From: Streptomyces ferrugineus
GTDB taxonomy: Bacteria > Actinomycetota > Actinomycetes > Streptomycetales > Streptomycetaceae
Length of the DNA stretch: 64,000 nucleotides
Assembly (NCBI RefSeq): GCF_015160855.1
Contig: NZ_CP063373.1
Coordinates: 6,572,001 to 6,636,000, forward strand
Direction of reading: 5' to 3'
A program made the translations under genes and the position numbers. Shown in pieces: positions 1 to 8,416 of this stretch. The notes beneath the pieces are model-generated. The model searched no databases. It was not told the origin of the DNA and saw only the letters and a list, made by a program, of their open reading frames with translations. The first letter of the stretch is position 1. Each line of letters opens with the position of its first letter.

Positions 1-639
1 GCACCCCGCCTCGAGCACGGCGAGCAGTCCGATCACCATGTCGGCGCAGCGGCTGAGGGAGATGCCGACGACCTGTTCGGGGTCAAGTCCGCGTTCGATC
101 AGATGGTGAGCCAACTGGCTGGACAGCTCGGCCGCCTGACGGTAGGTCAGCGAGCGGTCCTCGTCGACGATGGCGACGGCGTCCGGCCTGGTCCGCGCCT
201 GCTCGCGGAACAACTCCACGATGGTCGGGCGGGCCCGGTCGGCCCTGGTGTCGTTCCACCGGGCCAGGATTTCGAGCCTCGACGCCATGCCGGACGGGCT
301 GATGGTGCCGATGGGCCGGTCAGGGAACTCTGCCAGGTCGTCCAGCGCCGGCTGGGCGTCGGCCGGCGCGACGCCCTCCGGGACGGTGATGCTCCGGCCG
401 TCCGCGCCGACCTCCCAACCGCCGGGCGCCGTCCCGCCGTTGTCGACCCAGCCGAGGACGTCGGCGAACAGGGTGCCGGGGGTGAGGTCGATGCCGTCGG
501 GGCTCCGGCCCGTCGCCCAGTACGACAGCCCGATGGCACACGCTTCGACGATGGTCTTGTCGGTGTAGTCGCCGATTCGCCGGCGTACGTCGGCCAGGCG
601 CGCGGGAGACAGCTGTATGAGACGAGCGCTCGGTTCCAT
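1..639 (-). CDS. cchH: Coelichelin-type non-ribosomal peptide synthetase, N-terminal part (cut by the window edge)
   Basis: This is the first 213 codons of a large NRPS that runs off the left edge. The opening about 130 residues are a leader with a WxDNGG..PGGWEV-like stretch. An adenylation domain then begins, with a typical 'LTYRQAAELSSQLAHHL' A1-region and 'VVGISLSRCADMVIGLLAVL'. The ATG at 637-639 is preceded by AGGGGCG, about ten bases upstream. In the known coelichelin pathway this synthetase assembles formyl-hydroxyornithine, threonine and hydroxyornithine into the siderophore. Neighbouring hydroxylase, formyltransferase and import genes in S. coelicolor order support the identification. 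The substrate code lies outside the window. An iron box sits directly upstream, so iron repression is expected. Confidence 0.85.
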   Translation of the reverse strand, partial: MEPSARLIQLSPARLADVRRRIGDYTDKTIVEACAIGLSYWATGRSPDGIDLTPGTLFADVLGWVDNGGTAPGGWEVGADGRSITVPEGVAPADAQPALDDLAEFPDRPIGTISPSGMASRLEILARWNDTRADRARPTIVELFREQARTRPDAVAIVDEDRSLTYRQAAELSSQLAHHLIERGLDPEQVVGISLSRCADMVIGLLAVLEAGC

Positions 640-666
640 CGACGACTCAACGCCCCTTCTGAGCAT

Positions 667-685
667 AAAAGTTAGTCGAACCTAA
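667..685 (-). promoter_or_regulatory. Iron box (DmdR/IdeR-type operator) in front of cchH
   Basis: Read on the minus strand this is TTAGGTTCGACTAACTTTT, which matches the left half and most of the right half of the actinobacterial iron box TTAGGTTAGGCTAACCTAA. A second, weaker TTAGGTAGTCCTAAG half-site overlaps it upstream, towards 699. It lies 28 bases before the cchH start, so a DtxR-family repressor bound here would block transcription when iron is plentiful. Confidence 0.75.
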
Positions 686-696
686 CTTAGGACTAC

Positions 697-2484
697 CTAA
701 CTACCTTCTCGCCAGGCGCGCCACAGTCGCGCGTACCGGCCGCCCAGGGCGACCAACTCCTCGTGCGTGCCCTGCTCGACGATGCGTCCCGCGTCCAGTA
801 CGGCGATCCGGTCCGCCGACATCGCCTGGGTCAGCCGGTGCGCCACGAACAAGGTGGTCCGGCCCGAGCAGGCGGCCAGCACGGCCCGTTCCAGCTCGGC
901 GGCGCCCTCACTGCCCGCCTCCGCGGTCGACTCGTCGAGCACCACCACCGGCGACCGGCGCAGCGCCAGCCGGGCCAGCGCGATCTGGGCGACCTTGGTG
1001 ACGTCCAGGCGTTCGCCGCCCTCGCCGACCAGGGTGTTCAGCCCGTCGGGCAGTGCCTCGGCCCACTCGCCCGCGCCGACGGTGCGCAACGCGTCCATCA
1101 GCTCGGCGTCGGTCGCAGCCGGTGCGGCCAGCCTCAGGTCGTCGGCGAGCGGACCGGAGAACACGTGTGTCTCCTGCGTCAGGATGCTCACCAGGGCACG
1201 CGCCCCGGCCTCGTCCAGACCGGCGAGGTCGGTCGGCCCGATGCGCACCGAACCGGCCTGCGGGGTCCCGATGCCCGCGATCAGCGCGGCCAGGGTCGTC
1301 TTGCCCGCACCCGTCGCCCCCACCAGCGCGAGCGAACCACCCGCCGGGATCGCCAGGTCGACGTCCCTGAGGACCGGCTCCTCGGTGCCGGGATAACTGA
1401 ACGTCAGCCCTTCCACCGTCACCGGCAGCGGCGCGGGTTCCGCGGACGCGACGTCCGGGTCGCCCACCAGCCGGCCCTCCGCGGCCTCCCCCAGGACGCC
1501 GACCAGGCGGGTCAGGCTCGCGCCCGACTTCTGCGCCTCGTCGAAGGTGAACATGATCAGGCCCAGCGGGGTGAACAGCCGGTGGAAGAGCAGCGGGGCC
1601 GCCGACACCTCGCCCAGGCTGGCGGCATCGGCCTCCAGCAGGGCGTACCCCACCAGCAGGATCAGCACCAGCCCGATGAACTCGGCGCGGTTCTCCCGGC
1701 CGACGAACCGGCCGAAGAACCGGAACACCTCGATGCCGAGATCGCGCACCCGCCACGACTCTTCGGTGACCTTCTCGCGAAAGGCATCCTCCAGGCGGTA
1801 CGCCCGGACCGTGTCGATCCCGTTCAGACCACTGATCAACGCCTGCGCACGGTCCGCCTGGGCCACCCGCTGCTTCCGGTAGAGCGGGGCGGAGCGCGGC
1901 AGATACCAGCGCAGGGCCAGCGCGTACGCGGGCAGCGCACCGGCCCCCGCCAGGCCGAGCCGCCAGTCCAGTCCGAACATGCCGAACGTGGCGATGGCGA
2001 CCAGCACTCCCGCGGAGAACACCGTGGGGATGGCCGTACGGATGCCCTTGGAGATGACGGCCACGTCGTCACCGACCCGCGAGAGCACGTCTCCTCGGCC
2101 GACCTGCTCGATCCGTGCGCTCGGCATCCCGAGGACCGCCCGTACGGCGCCTTCGCGCAGCCTCGCGAGCAGATCCGCGCCCAGCCGCCCGATCAGGTAC
2201 GTCGACACCGCGGTGGCCGCCGCGCCGAGCAGGGCGGCGGCCCCCATCAACACGCCGATCGTGACCAGGACCGAGCGCGCATCACCCTCGACCACCGCGT
2301 CGACCACCCGGCCGAGCAGGAGCACGGGGAGCACCTGGAGCGCCGCCCCGGCCACCGTGGTGAGCACGGTGGCGGCCGTCAGCCAGGGCACCTCGCGGCA
2401 GCGTGCCGCGACCCATCGGGTGCCCTCGCGTCCGGTCGCCGTGCGCAGGGTGGCCGGGGCCACCCGGGTGTCGGTCGTGCTCAC
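697..2484 (-). CDS. cchG: ABC half-transporter with fused membrane and ATPase domains, probable coelichelin exporter
   Basis: A 595-residue half-transporter. The first about 320 residues carry six hydrophobic segments of an ABC exporter membrane domain, and the rest is an ATPase domain. Walker A is GATGAGKTT and Walker B is VVVLDES. The usual LSGGQ signature is replaced by 'RLDVTKVAQIALAR', so the signature is degenerate. I chose the GTG at 2484; the frame stays open further upstream, but that extension is arginine/serine-rich and unlike coding sequence. In the coelichelin locus the gene at this position is taken to export the finished siderophore. It lies between the NRPS and the binding lipoprotein, both on the same strand. 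Confidence 0.75.
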   Translation of the reverse strand: MSTTDTRVAPATLRTATGREGTRWVAARCREVPWLTAATVLTTVAGAALQVLPVLLLGRVVDAVVEGDARSVLVTIGVLMGAAALLGAAATAVSTYLIGRLGADLLARLREGAVRAVLGMPSARIEQVGRGDVLSRVGDDVAVISKGIRTAIPTVFSAGVLVAIATFGMFGLDWRLGLAGAGALPAYALALRWYLPRSAPLYRKQRVAQADRAQALISGLNGIDTVRAYRLEDAFREKVTEESWRVRDLGIEVFRFFGRFVGRENRAEFIGLVLILLVGYALLEADAASLGEVSAAPLLFHRLFTPLGLIMFTFDEAQKSGASLTRLVGVLGEAAEGRLVGDPDVASAEPAPLPVTVEGLTFSYPGTEEPVLRDVDLAIPAGGSLALVGATGAGKTTLAALIAGIGTPQAGSVRIGPTDLAGLDEAGARALVSILTQETHVFSGPLADDLRLAAPAATDAELMDALRTVGAGEWAEALPDGLNTLVGEGGERLDVTKVAQIALARLALRRSPVVVLDESTAEAGSEGAAELERAVLAACSGRTTLFVAHRLTQAMSADRIAVLDAGRIVEQGTHEELVALGGRYARLWRAWREGS

Positions 2485-2530
2485 ACCGCAACCTGGGCAG
2501 GCCGGGGACGGGAAGTGTTGATCGACATCC

Positions 2531-3589
2531 TTAGCCGGCCGCCGACTTGACGAGCTCGTCGACCGCGTACGGCATGGACAGCAGCGTGCCCTGGGAGATG
2601 GCCGCGCCGACCGCCGGGCCCTCACTGTCCAGCAGGTAGGACACCTTGCCCTTCTTCACGGCGTCCAGGTTGGTGAACAGCTTGAACTTCTTCAGCGCGT
2701 CCGTGTCCGCCTTGTCGTTGATGACGAAGATGCGGTCGACGTCGACCAGGTCGATACGCTCGGGGGAGAGCTTGGTGTAGAAGCTGCCGTCCGCGATCTT
2801 GTCGATCCCGGTCTGGTACTTGAAGCCGATGCCCGACACCAGCCGTCCGCGCACGTCGGTCGAGGTGAACGGCGCCACCGAGTTCTCGTACCAGGACAGC
2901 GCGACGGCGGTCTGGCCGGCGAACTCCGGGTGCTCCTTCTTGGCCGCGTCGAGCTTGCCCTGGATGTCCGCCACCATCTTCTCGCCCTCCTCGGCCTTGC
3001 CGAGTGCCTTGGCGATGTGCAGCGCGTTGTCCTGCCAGGGCGCGCTGAAGGGCTCCTTCTCGGTCTTGGTACGGCCCACCGTCGGAGCGATCTTGGAGAG
3101 CTTGTCGTAGCCGTCCTGGTCGATCTCGGAGTAGACCGCGATGATCAGGTCCGGGCGCAGGGCGGCGATCTTCTCGTAGTTGGGGCCGTTGTCACCGTTC
3201 TTCATGATGACCTCGGGCTTGGTGTCGCCCCACTTGTCCTTGACCCAGGGCCACTGGGTGTTGATGTCGGGGCTCTGGCCCGCGGGGTTCGGGTACTGGT
3301 CGGTCATGCCGACCGGCTTGATGCCGAACGCCAGGACGGACTGGTCGTCCGTGTAGCCGACGGTGACGACCCGCTCCGGGGTCTTGGTGATCTTCGTGGA
3401 TCCGAAGGCGTGCTCCACAGTGACCGGGAAGGCGCCGGCCGCGGTGGTCGAGGTGTTGTCGCTCGCCTTGTCCGCCGAGTCCGAGTCGGAACCGCATCCT
3501 GCGAGGAGGCCGACGCCGAGCGTCGCGGCAGACAGTATCGCCGTCAGCCGCCGCCAGGTCCTCGTACGCGTCGTTCTGTGGAGGAGCAT
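2531..3589 (-). CDS. cchF: Ferric-siderophore-binding lipoprotein
   Basis: A 352-residue substrate-binding lipoprotein of the FhuD/FepB (periplasmic_binding_2) class. The N-terminus has a basic stretch (RTTRTRTWRR), a hydrophobic core and the lipobox LLAGC, so the mature protein is anchored outside the membrane at that cysteine. The body begins 'TVEHAFGSTKITKTPERVV', typical of siderophore binders, and continues with the two lobes of the clamshell. The ATG at 3589 has a strong AAGGAG site nine bases upstream. An open frame continues farther upstream but crosses the iron-regulated promoter and is not coding. It should deliver ferric coelichelin to the CchC/CchD permease. Confidence 0.85.
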   Translation of the reverse strand: MLLHRTTRTRTWRRLTAILSAATLGVGLLAGCGSDSDSADKASDNTSTTAAGAFPVTVEHAFGSTKITKTPERVVTVGYTDDQSVLAFGIKPVGMTDQYPNPAGQSPDINTQWPWVKDKWGDTKPEVIMKNGDNGPNYEKIAALRPDLIIAVYSEIDQDGYDKLSKIAPTVGRTKTEKEPFSAPWQDNALHIAKALGKAEEGEKMVADIQGKLDAAKKEHPEFAGQTAVALSWYENSVAPFTSTDVRGRLVSGIGFKYQTGIDKIADGSFYTKLSPERIDLVDVDRIFVINDKADTDALKKFKLFTNLDAVKKGKVSYLLDSEGPAVGAAISQGTLLSMPYAVDELVKSAAG

Positions 3590-3659
3590 TCGGAATCTCC
3601 TTGCTTTTTCGCGCTGTGAGCGCCCCGTCTGAGGGCAGGCAAACCGTATCGCAGGGAGG

Positions 3660-3678
3660 TAAGGCAAGCCTAGCCTAA
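3660..3678 (-). promoter_or_regulatory. Iron box in front of cchF
   Basis: On the minus strand this reads TTAGGCTAGGCTTGCCTTA. It differs from the consensus TTAGGTTAGGCTCACCTAA at about four positions and keeps the central AGGCT. It lies about 70 bases before the cchF start, next to an AT-rich stretch (TTATAAAAG) that could hold the -10 region. It fits a DmdR1-type iron-dependent repressor site. Confidence 0.8.
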
Positions 3679-3699
3679 CTTTTATAACTTTATTGCGAA

Positions 3700-4539
3700 C
3701 TAAGCCAGTTCGACGTGCGTTCGACCAATCGGCACGACCAGCGGCCGGTCGCCCACGGGGTCGTCGATCACCTTGGCGCGCAGTCCGAACGCCTCGTCGA
3801 GCAGCTCGGCGGTGATCACGTCGCGCGGGTGCCCCTGCGCCAGGATCGCCCCCTCCCTCATCACGATGAGGTTGTCGCTGTAGCGCGTCGCCAGATTGAG
3901 GTCGTGGAGCACCATGACCACCGTGCAGCCCGACTCGTGCAGGTCGTTCACCAGGTCGAGCACGTCGATGGCGTGCGCCAGGTCCAGGAAGGTGGTCGGC
4001 TCGTCCAGCAGCAGCAGGTCGGTGCCCTGGGCCAGGGTCATCGAGATCCACACGCGCTGACGCTGGCCGCCGGACAGCGTGTCGACCGGACGGTCGGCCA
4101 GGTCGGACACCCCCGTCATGGCCAGCGCCCGCTCCACGACGGTGACGTCGTCCGAGGACCACTGCCGCAGCCAACTCTGGTGCGGATGGCGGCCCCTGGC
4201 GACCAGGTCCGACACCGTCAGCCCGTCCGGCGCCACCGGCGACTGCGGCAGCAGGCCGAGCTTCTTCGCCACGTCCCTGGTCCTGAGCCTGGCGATGTCC
4301 TCGCCGTCGAGCACGACCGTCCCCTTGGCCGGCTTCAGCAGCCGCGACAGGGTCCGCAACAGGGTCGACTTCCCACAGCCGTTGGGGCCGATGATCGTGG
4401 TGATCACCCCTGGCGGTATCGCCACGTCGAGATCATCGATGACGGTCCGGGCGCCGTAGCCGACCGTGACCCCTCTGGCTGCCAGCCGTGAGGCGTCATC
4501 GACCTCGGGCTGAGTCTTGGTGATGGAGTGAGCGACCAC
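3700..4539 (-). CDS. cchE: Ferric-siderophore ABC importer, ATP-binding protein
   Basis: A 279-residue ATPase of the FecE/FhuC type that powers uptake through CchC and CchD. Walker A is GPNGCGKST, the signature is LSGGQRQR, Walker B is LLLLDEPT, and the H-loop is 'VMVLHDLN'. The GTG at 4539 follows AGGGGG by four bases. The open frame extends far upstream, but there it runs antisense-like through the permease gene and has no sensible product. It ends just before the cchF promoter and follows cchD by 38 bases on the same strand, forming a C-D-E import unit. Confidence 0.9.
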   Translation of the reverse strand: MVAHSITKTQPEVDDASRLAARGVTVGYGARTVIDDLDVAIPPGVITTIIGPNGCGKSTLLRTLSRLLKPAKGTVVLDGEDIARLRTRDVAKKLGLLPQSPVAPDGLTVSDLVARGRHPHQSWLRQWSSDDVTVVERALAMTGVSDLADRPVDTLSGGQRQRVWISMTLAQGTDLLLLDEPTTFLDLAHAIDVLDLVNDLHESGCTVVMVLHDLNLATRYSDNLIVMREGAILAQGHPRDVITAELLDEAFGLRAKVIDDPVGDRPLVVPIGRTHVELA

Positions 4540-4577
4540 AAGGCCCCCTTGTTTAGGCTTTCCTGACTCTGTACCAG

Positions 4578-5639
4578 CTATCTGCGGTTCGCCCGCACCA
4601 GCAGATAGACGAGGAAGGGGCCGCCGATCGCGGCGGTGACCACGCCGACCGGGACACTGACCGGGAGTGCCGTACGTGCGACCAGGTCCGAGCCGATCAG
4701 CAGCAGGGCACCCAGCAGGCCGGAGGCCGCCATCGGTGGTGTCGGGCACCGCGCCAGCCGCATCGCCACCTGCGGCGCCATCAGCGCGACGAACGTGACC
4801 GGACCCGCCGCGCTCACCGCCACGCCGGCCAGCAGGACGGCGCACAGGAGAAGGACCGCCCGCACCGCCGAGTAGCGAACGCCCAGGCCCGCGGCGACGT
4901 CGTCGCCGAGGTGCATGGGCTTGAACTGGAACGCGACACACGTCACGACGGCCAGGAGGACGAGCGTGCCCCAGAGCGCCACCCGGACCTCGTCCCACGA
5001 CCGGTTGTCCAGCGAACCGACCAGCCATGCCTGGGCCTGGGCCACGTCCCTGATGTCGGCTGTGGCCAGCAGCCAGGTCGTGATCGCCTCCATCACGGCG
5101 CTCACCGAGATGCCGATGAGAATGAGCCGGAAGCCCTCGATCCCGCGCCGCCACGCCAGGAAGTACACCAGCAGACCCGTGCAGAGACCGCCCGCGAGCG
5201 CCGCCGCGGACAGGCCCACGGAGTCGACGACCGCCGCGGCGGCTCCTCCCGACACCGTCACCCCGAACACCGCGACCGCGCTGGCGCCCCAGGTGATACC
5301 CAGGATGTCCGGGCTGGCCAGCGGATTGCGCGCGATGGACTGCGTGATCGCCCCCGACACCCCCAGCGCGATGCCCACGACGAGTCCGGCCAGGGCCCGC
5401 GGCATCCGCAGGTCCATGATCACGAACTCGTCGACCTGCTCGCCCCGGCCGAGGATCGTGGCGATCACCTGGGGCAGGCCGATGGGGAAGTCCCCGACGC
5501 CGATGGACAGGCAGAACACCAGGAAGGCCGCCGCCGCCAGCAGGCAGGTGACGAAGACGATCCAGGGCCGCCATACGAACGACACGCCGCCGAGCCGCAC
5601 GCCCGGCGCCACCGATGGCTTCACGTCTGTCCTGTTCAT
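4578..5639 (-). CDS. cchD: Ferric-siderophore ABC importer, permease (FecCD family)
   Basis: A 353-residue integral membrane protein of the FecCD/BtuC family. The hydrophobic pattern suggests about ten membrane helices, with the family motif 'ITQSIARNPLASPDILGI' near residue 95 and 'GPVTFVALMAPQVAMRLA' in the C-terminal half, where the coupling helix meets the ATPase. Its ATG overlaps the stop of cchC by four bases (ATGA), so the two are translationally coupled. It should pair with CchC to form the channel for ferric coelichelin. Confidence 0.88.
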   Translation of the reverse strand: MNRTDVKPSVAPGVRLGGVSFVWRPWIVFVTCLLAAAAFLVFCLSIGVGDFPIGLPQVIATILGRGEQVDEFVIMDLRMPRALAGLVVGIALGVSGAITQSIARNPLASPDILGITWGASAVAVFGVTVSGGAAAAVVDSVGLSAAALAGGLCTGLLVYFLAWRRGIEGFRLILIGISVSAVMEAITTWLLATADIRDVAQAQAWLVGSLDNRSWDEVRVALWGTLVLLAVVTCVAFQFKPMHLGDDVAAGLGVRYSAVRAVLLLCAVLLAGVAVSAAGPVTFVALMAPQVAMRLARCPTPPMAASGLLGALLLIGSDLVARTALPVSVPVGVVTAAIGGPFLVYLLVRANRR

Positions 5640-6694
5640 GCGCTCTTGAACTTTCCGCGCCAGACCAGAGCCGCGAAGAACGGGGCGCCGAGGAGGGCGA
5701 CGAGGACACCCGCGTCCAGCTCGCCCGGCCGCACCACCAAGCGCCCCACGATGTCACAGACCAGCAGGATGACGGCGCCGAGCAGACCCGCGTACGGCAC
5801 CAGCCAGCGGTAGTCCGGCCCGGTCAGATACCGGGCCACGTGGGCCACCATGAGCCCGAGGAACGCGATGGGTCCGCACGCCGCCGTCGCCGCGCCCGCC
5901 AGCAGGGTGATGGCGGCGATGCCGACGGTCCGGCTCCACGCGATGTTCACGCCCAGCCCTCGCGCCACGTCCTCACCCAGGTTCAGCAGATTGATGGCGG
6001 GCAGCGTCGTCAGCGCCAGCACTAGCCCGACCGCGATGAACGCGGTCACCGGCCAGATGACGTCGAAGCCGACACCCGCCAAGGAACCCGCGTTCCAGAA
6101 CCGCAGCGCGTTCAGCGACTTCTGGTCCGACAGCGCGACGGCCGTGGTCATCGCCGCGAGGAACACCGTGACCCCTTGCCCGGCCAGTGCGAGCGTCAGC
6201 GGGTTGCCGGCGCCCCGGCCGATGCTCGCCAGCCCGAACACGACGACGCCGGCGACGCCCGCTCCCAGGAAGGCGAACCAGACGTACTGGAACGGGTTGG
6301 AGAACCCGAACAGGGCGATCACCGACACCACGGTGAACGAGGCGCCGGAGTTCACCCCCAACAGGCCCGTGTCGGCGATCGGGTTGCGTGTGTACCCCTG
6401 GATCAGCGCCCCGCCGACCCCCAGCGCGATGCCCGCCACGATCCCGAGCACCGTCCGGGGCACCCGTACGGTCTGCACGATGAGCCTGATCTCGGTGAGC
6501 CGTTGGTCGGAGTCCGGAGCCGCGAACAACCCGTGCCACACCTCGGCGGGACTCAAGGCGCGCGCACCGACGGCCAACGACGCCGCCCCCGCGATCACAA
6601 GGATCACCACCAGCGCGCCCAGCCCCACAACCCGCCGTCGGCGGACCGGTGTTGTGGCCGTGGACGCGGGACGCTCAACTGCAGTCGTGCCCAT
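5636..6694 (-). CDS. cchC: Ferric-siderophore ABC importer, permease (FecCD family)
   Basis: A 352-residue FecCD-family permease, homologous to the next gene and its partner in the heterodimeric channel. It shows 'GALIQGYTRNPIADTGLLGV' and 'GPIAFLGLMVAHVARYLTG', the paired family signatures, within about ten hydrophobic segments. A basic N-terminal region (VRRRRVV) precedes the first helix. Its start lies 100 bases downstream of cchB; that gap has a strong hairpin but no recognisable iron box, so expression may come partly from readthrough out of cchB. Confidence 0.88.
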   Translation of the reverse strand: MGTTAVERPASTATTPVRRRRVVGLGALVVILVIAGAASLAVGARALSPAEVWHGLFAAPDSDQRLTEIRLIVQTVRVPRTVLGIVAGIALGVGGALIQGYTRNPIADTGLLGVNSGASFTVVSVIALFGFSNPFQYVWFAFLGAGVAGVVVFGLASIGRGAGNPLTLALAGQGVTVFLAAMTTAVALSDQKSLNALRFWNAGSLAGVGFDVIWPVTAFIAVGLVLALTTLPAINLLNLGEDVARGLGVNIAWSRTVGIAAITLLAGAATAACGPIAFLGLMVAHVARYLTGPDYRWLVPYAGLLGAVILLVCDIVGRLVVRPGELDAGVLVALLGAPFFAALVWRGKFKSA

Positions 6695-6729
6695 GTGGAC
6701 GTACGTTATCCCTTTGATCAGTGCCGCCC

Positions 6730-6760
6730 CGCCTGCCCGGTGGAGTTCACCGGGCGGGCG
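6730..6760 (-). terminator. Hairpin between cchB and cchC (terminator or attenuator)
   Basis: A 13-bp stem with one G-T pair around a five-base loop (gagtt), starting about 35 bases past the cchB stop and with no T-tract. It may end the cchB transcript or reduce readthrough into cchCDE. Confidence 0.5.
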
Positions 6761-6794
6761 CGGCGATGTAGCGGGGGCCGAAACGGTGGGGGGC

Positions 6795-8153
6795 CTAACG
6801 GGCGGTGCTGCCGGTTCCGTCGGCGACCGTCCGGGCCTCGTCGGAGGCGGATTTCAGGCCCCGGTCGAGGAGTGAGTCCAGGATCTCGCCGACCCTGATG
6901 GCGGTGTTGGACAGCAGGGACGATGTGATGCCGTGCGTGTGCTCCGTGCCGCCTTGCAGGTAGATGCCGCAGCGCAGATCGGAGTCGGTCGCGAGTCGGT
7001 AGTCGCGCTCGACGCGGACGCGGCCCTCGTCGTCGCGCAGGCAGCGGTCCGCGACCTCGCCGAGCAGGCCGGTCGGGTCGGCGGGGCTGTAGCCGGTGGC
7101 GAAGACCACGACGTCGGCGTCCAGACGGGTTTCCTCGCCGGTGACGAGGGACGTGACCGTGGCCCGGACCTGGCCCTGCTGCGTTTCCTTGACGTCGGTG
7201 AGCCGGGAGACGTTGAGGAAGCGCAGACGCTCGGTGCCGAGGACCTTCTCCTGGTACATCTGCCGGTACAGGTCGTCGATCAGGTCGATGTCCACCACGG
7301 AGTAGTTGGTGTTGCCGTGGTAGTCCATCAGCCGGCGCTTGACGTTCTCCGGCGCGGAGAAGAACTCGTCGACGGCCTCGGGGTCGAAGATCCGGTTGGC
7401 GAAGCTGCTGTCGTCGGCGGGGCTGTAGCCGTAGCGGGAGAAGACGGCGCAGACCTCGGCCTGGGGGAAGCGTCTGTGGAGGTAGGCGACGTTCTCCGCG
7501 GCGCTCTGTCCGGCGCCCACGACGATGAACCGGGACGGGGCCCCGGCCTCCAATCCATCGACCTTCGCCAGCAGTTCGGAGTTGTGCCAGACACGGTCGC
7601 CGCGCTCCACGCCCTCCGGCATGAGGGGACGCAGGCCGGTGCCGATGACGAGGTTGCGCGCCCGGTGTACGGCGAGCCCCTCCCCCGACCGGACCGTCAC
7701 GTCCAGATACTCCACGGCCCCGTCGCGAACGACCGGCATGACGCCGACGACCTCATGGCCGTAGGAGACCATGTCGTCGACTTTGCCGGCGGCCCACTCG
7801 AAGTAGTCGTGGAACTCCACCCGCAGCGGGAAGAGGTTCTTGTGGTTGATGAAGTCGATCAGCCGTCCCTTGCTCTGCAGGTAGCACAGGAAGCTGTACT
7901 CGCTGGCCGGGTTCCGGAGCGTCACCAGGTCCTTGAGGAAGGACACTTGCATGGTCGCGTCGTCGATGAGCATGCCTCGGTGCCAGCCGAAGCGCGGCTG
8001 CTGCTCGAAGAAGTGAGCCGTGATCACTTCCTCGCGGCCGACGCGTGCGTTGTGCTCGCTGAGCGCGATCGCCATGGCCACGTTGGACGGCCCGAAGCCG
8101 ATGCCAATGAGGTCGTGGATCAAAGGGGCGTCGCCGGGACGAGCCTGTGCCAT
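6795..8153 (-). CDS. cchB: L-ornithine N5-monooxygenase
   Basis: A 452-residue flavin-dependent N-hydroxylase of the SidA/PvdA family, which converts ornithine to N5-hydroxyornithine with NADPH and O2. The FAD-binding motif is GIGFGPSNVAMAIAL near residue 17, the NADPH-binding motif is VVGAGQSAAENVAYL near residue 215, and the C-terminal ATGYSPADPT matches the family's ATGY motif. The ATG at 8153 has GGGAG upstream; an in-frame upstream extension crosses the regulatory region and is rejected. Its product feeds the NRPS directly (hOrn) or after formylation by CchA. It is transcribed away from cchA across a region with two iron boxes. Confidence 0.92.
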   Translation of the reverse strand: MAQARPGDAPLIHDLIGIGFGPSNVAMAIALSEHNARVGREEVITAHFFEQQPRFGWHRGMLIDDATMQVSFLKDLVTLRNPASEYSFLCYLQSKGRLIDFINHKNLFPLRVEFHDYFEWAAGKVDDMVSYGHEVVGVMPVVRDGAVEYLDVTVRSGEGLAVHRARNLVIGTGLRPLMPEGVERGDRVWHNSELLAKVDGLEAGAPSRFIVVGAGQSAAENVAYLHRRFPQAEVCAVFSRYGYSPADDSSFANRIFDPEAVDEFFSAPENVKRRLMDYHGNTNYSVVDIDLIDDLYRQMYQEKVLGTERLRFLNVSRLTDVKETQQGQVRATVTSLVTGEETRLDADVVVFATGYSPADPTGLLGEVADRCLRDDEGRVRVERDYRLATDSDLRCGIYLQGGTEHTHGITSSLLSNTAIRVGEILDSLLDRGLKSASDEARTVADGTGSTAR

Positions 8154-8257
8154 GTCACTCCCATCGTGCGGGCGGCTGCCGTGCGGGGGCAGGCAGCCGT
8201 TGGTCGAGCATCGGGAAGTACGGAAGTTGGGCACGCCGAAGACCCACGGCCCAGAAC

Positions 8258-8276
8258 TTAGGTAAGGCTAAGCTCA
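8258..8276. promoter_or_regulatory. Iron box for cchB
   Basis: TTAGGTAAGGCTAAGCTCA, with an intact left half and the central AGGCTAAG. It lies about 105 bases upstream of the cchB start in the divergent cchB-cchA region, and is a likely DmdR/IdeR operator. Confidence 0.75.
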
Positions 8277-8360
8277 TCCCGCGCACCTGTCCATGGACAA
8301 AGTGGACACTCCGAAGGCGGACGACGGTCAACACACCTCCATGCACGCCCCGTTGACCAC

Positions 8361-8379
8361 TTAGGTAAGCCTTGCTTTA
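8361..8379. promoter_or_regulatory. Iron box for cchA
   Basis: TTAGGTAAGCCTTGCTTTA, closely matching the iron-box consensus, placed 37 bases before the cchA start. With the partner box 85 bases away it would allow coordinate repression of the divergent pair when iron is available. Confidence 0.75.
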
Positions 8380-8416
8380 CTGGCCACGGCCAACCCCTGC
8401 CTTGAGGAGGAACCCC

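Noticed and set aside
1..639. Truncated or broken NRPS gene
   Set aside because: The gene is only cut by the window edge. Its start, ribosome site and reading frame are intact.
763..2550. Long open frame of 595 codons on the + strand opposite the ABC exporter
   Set aside because: It is full of Arg, Gly, Gln and His and lacks any family signature. The minus-strand ATPase motifs are unambiguous.
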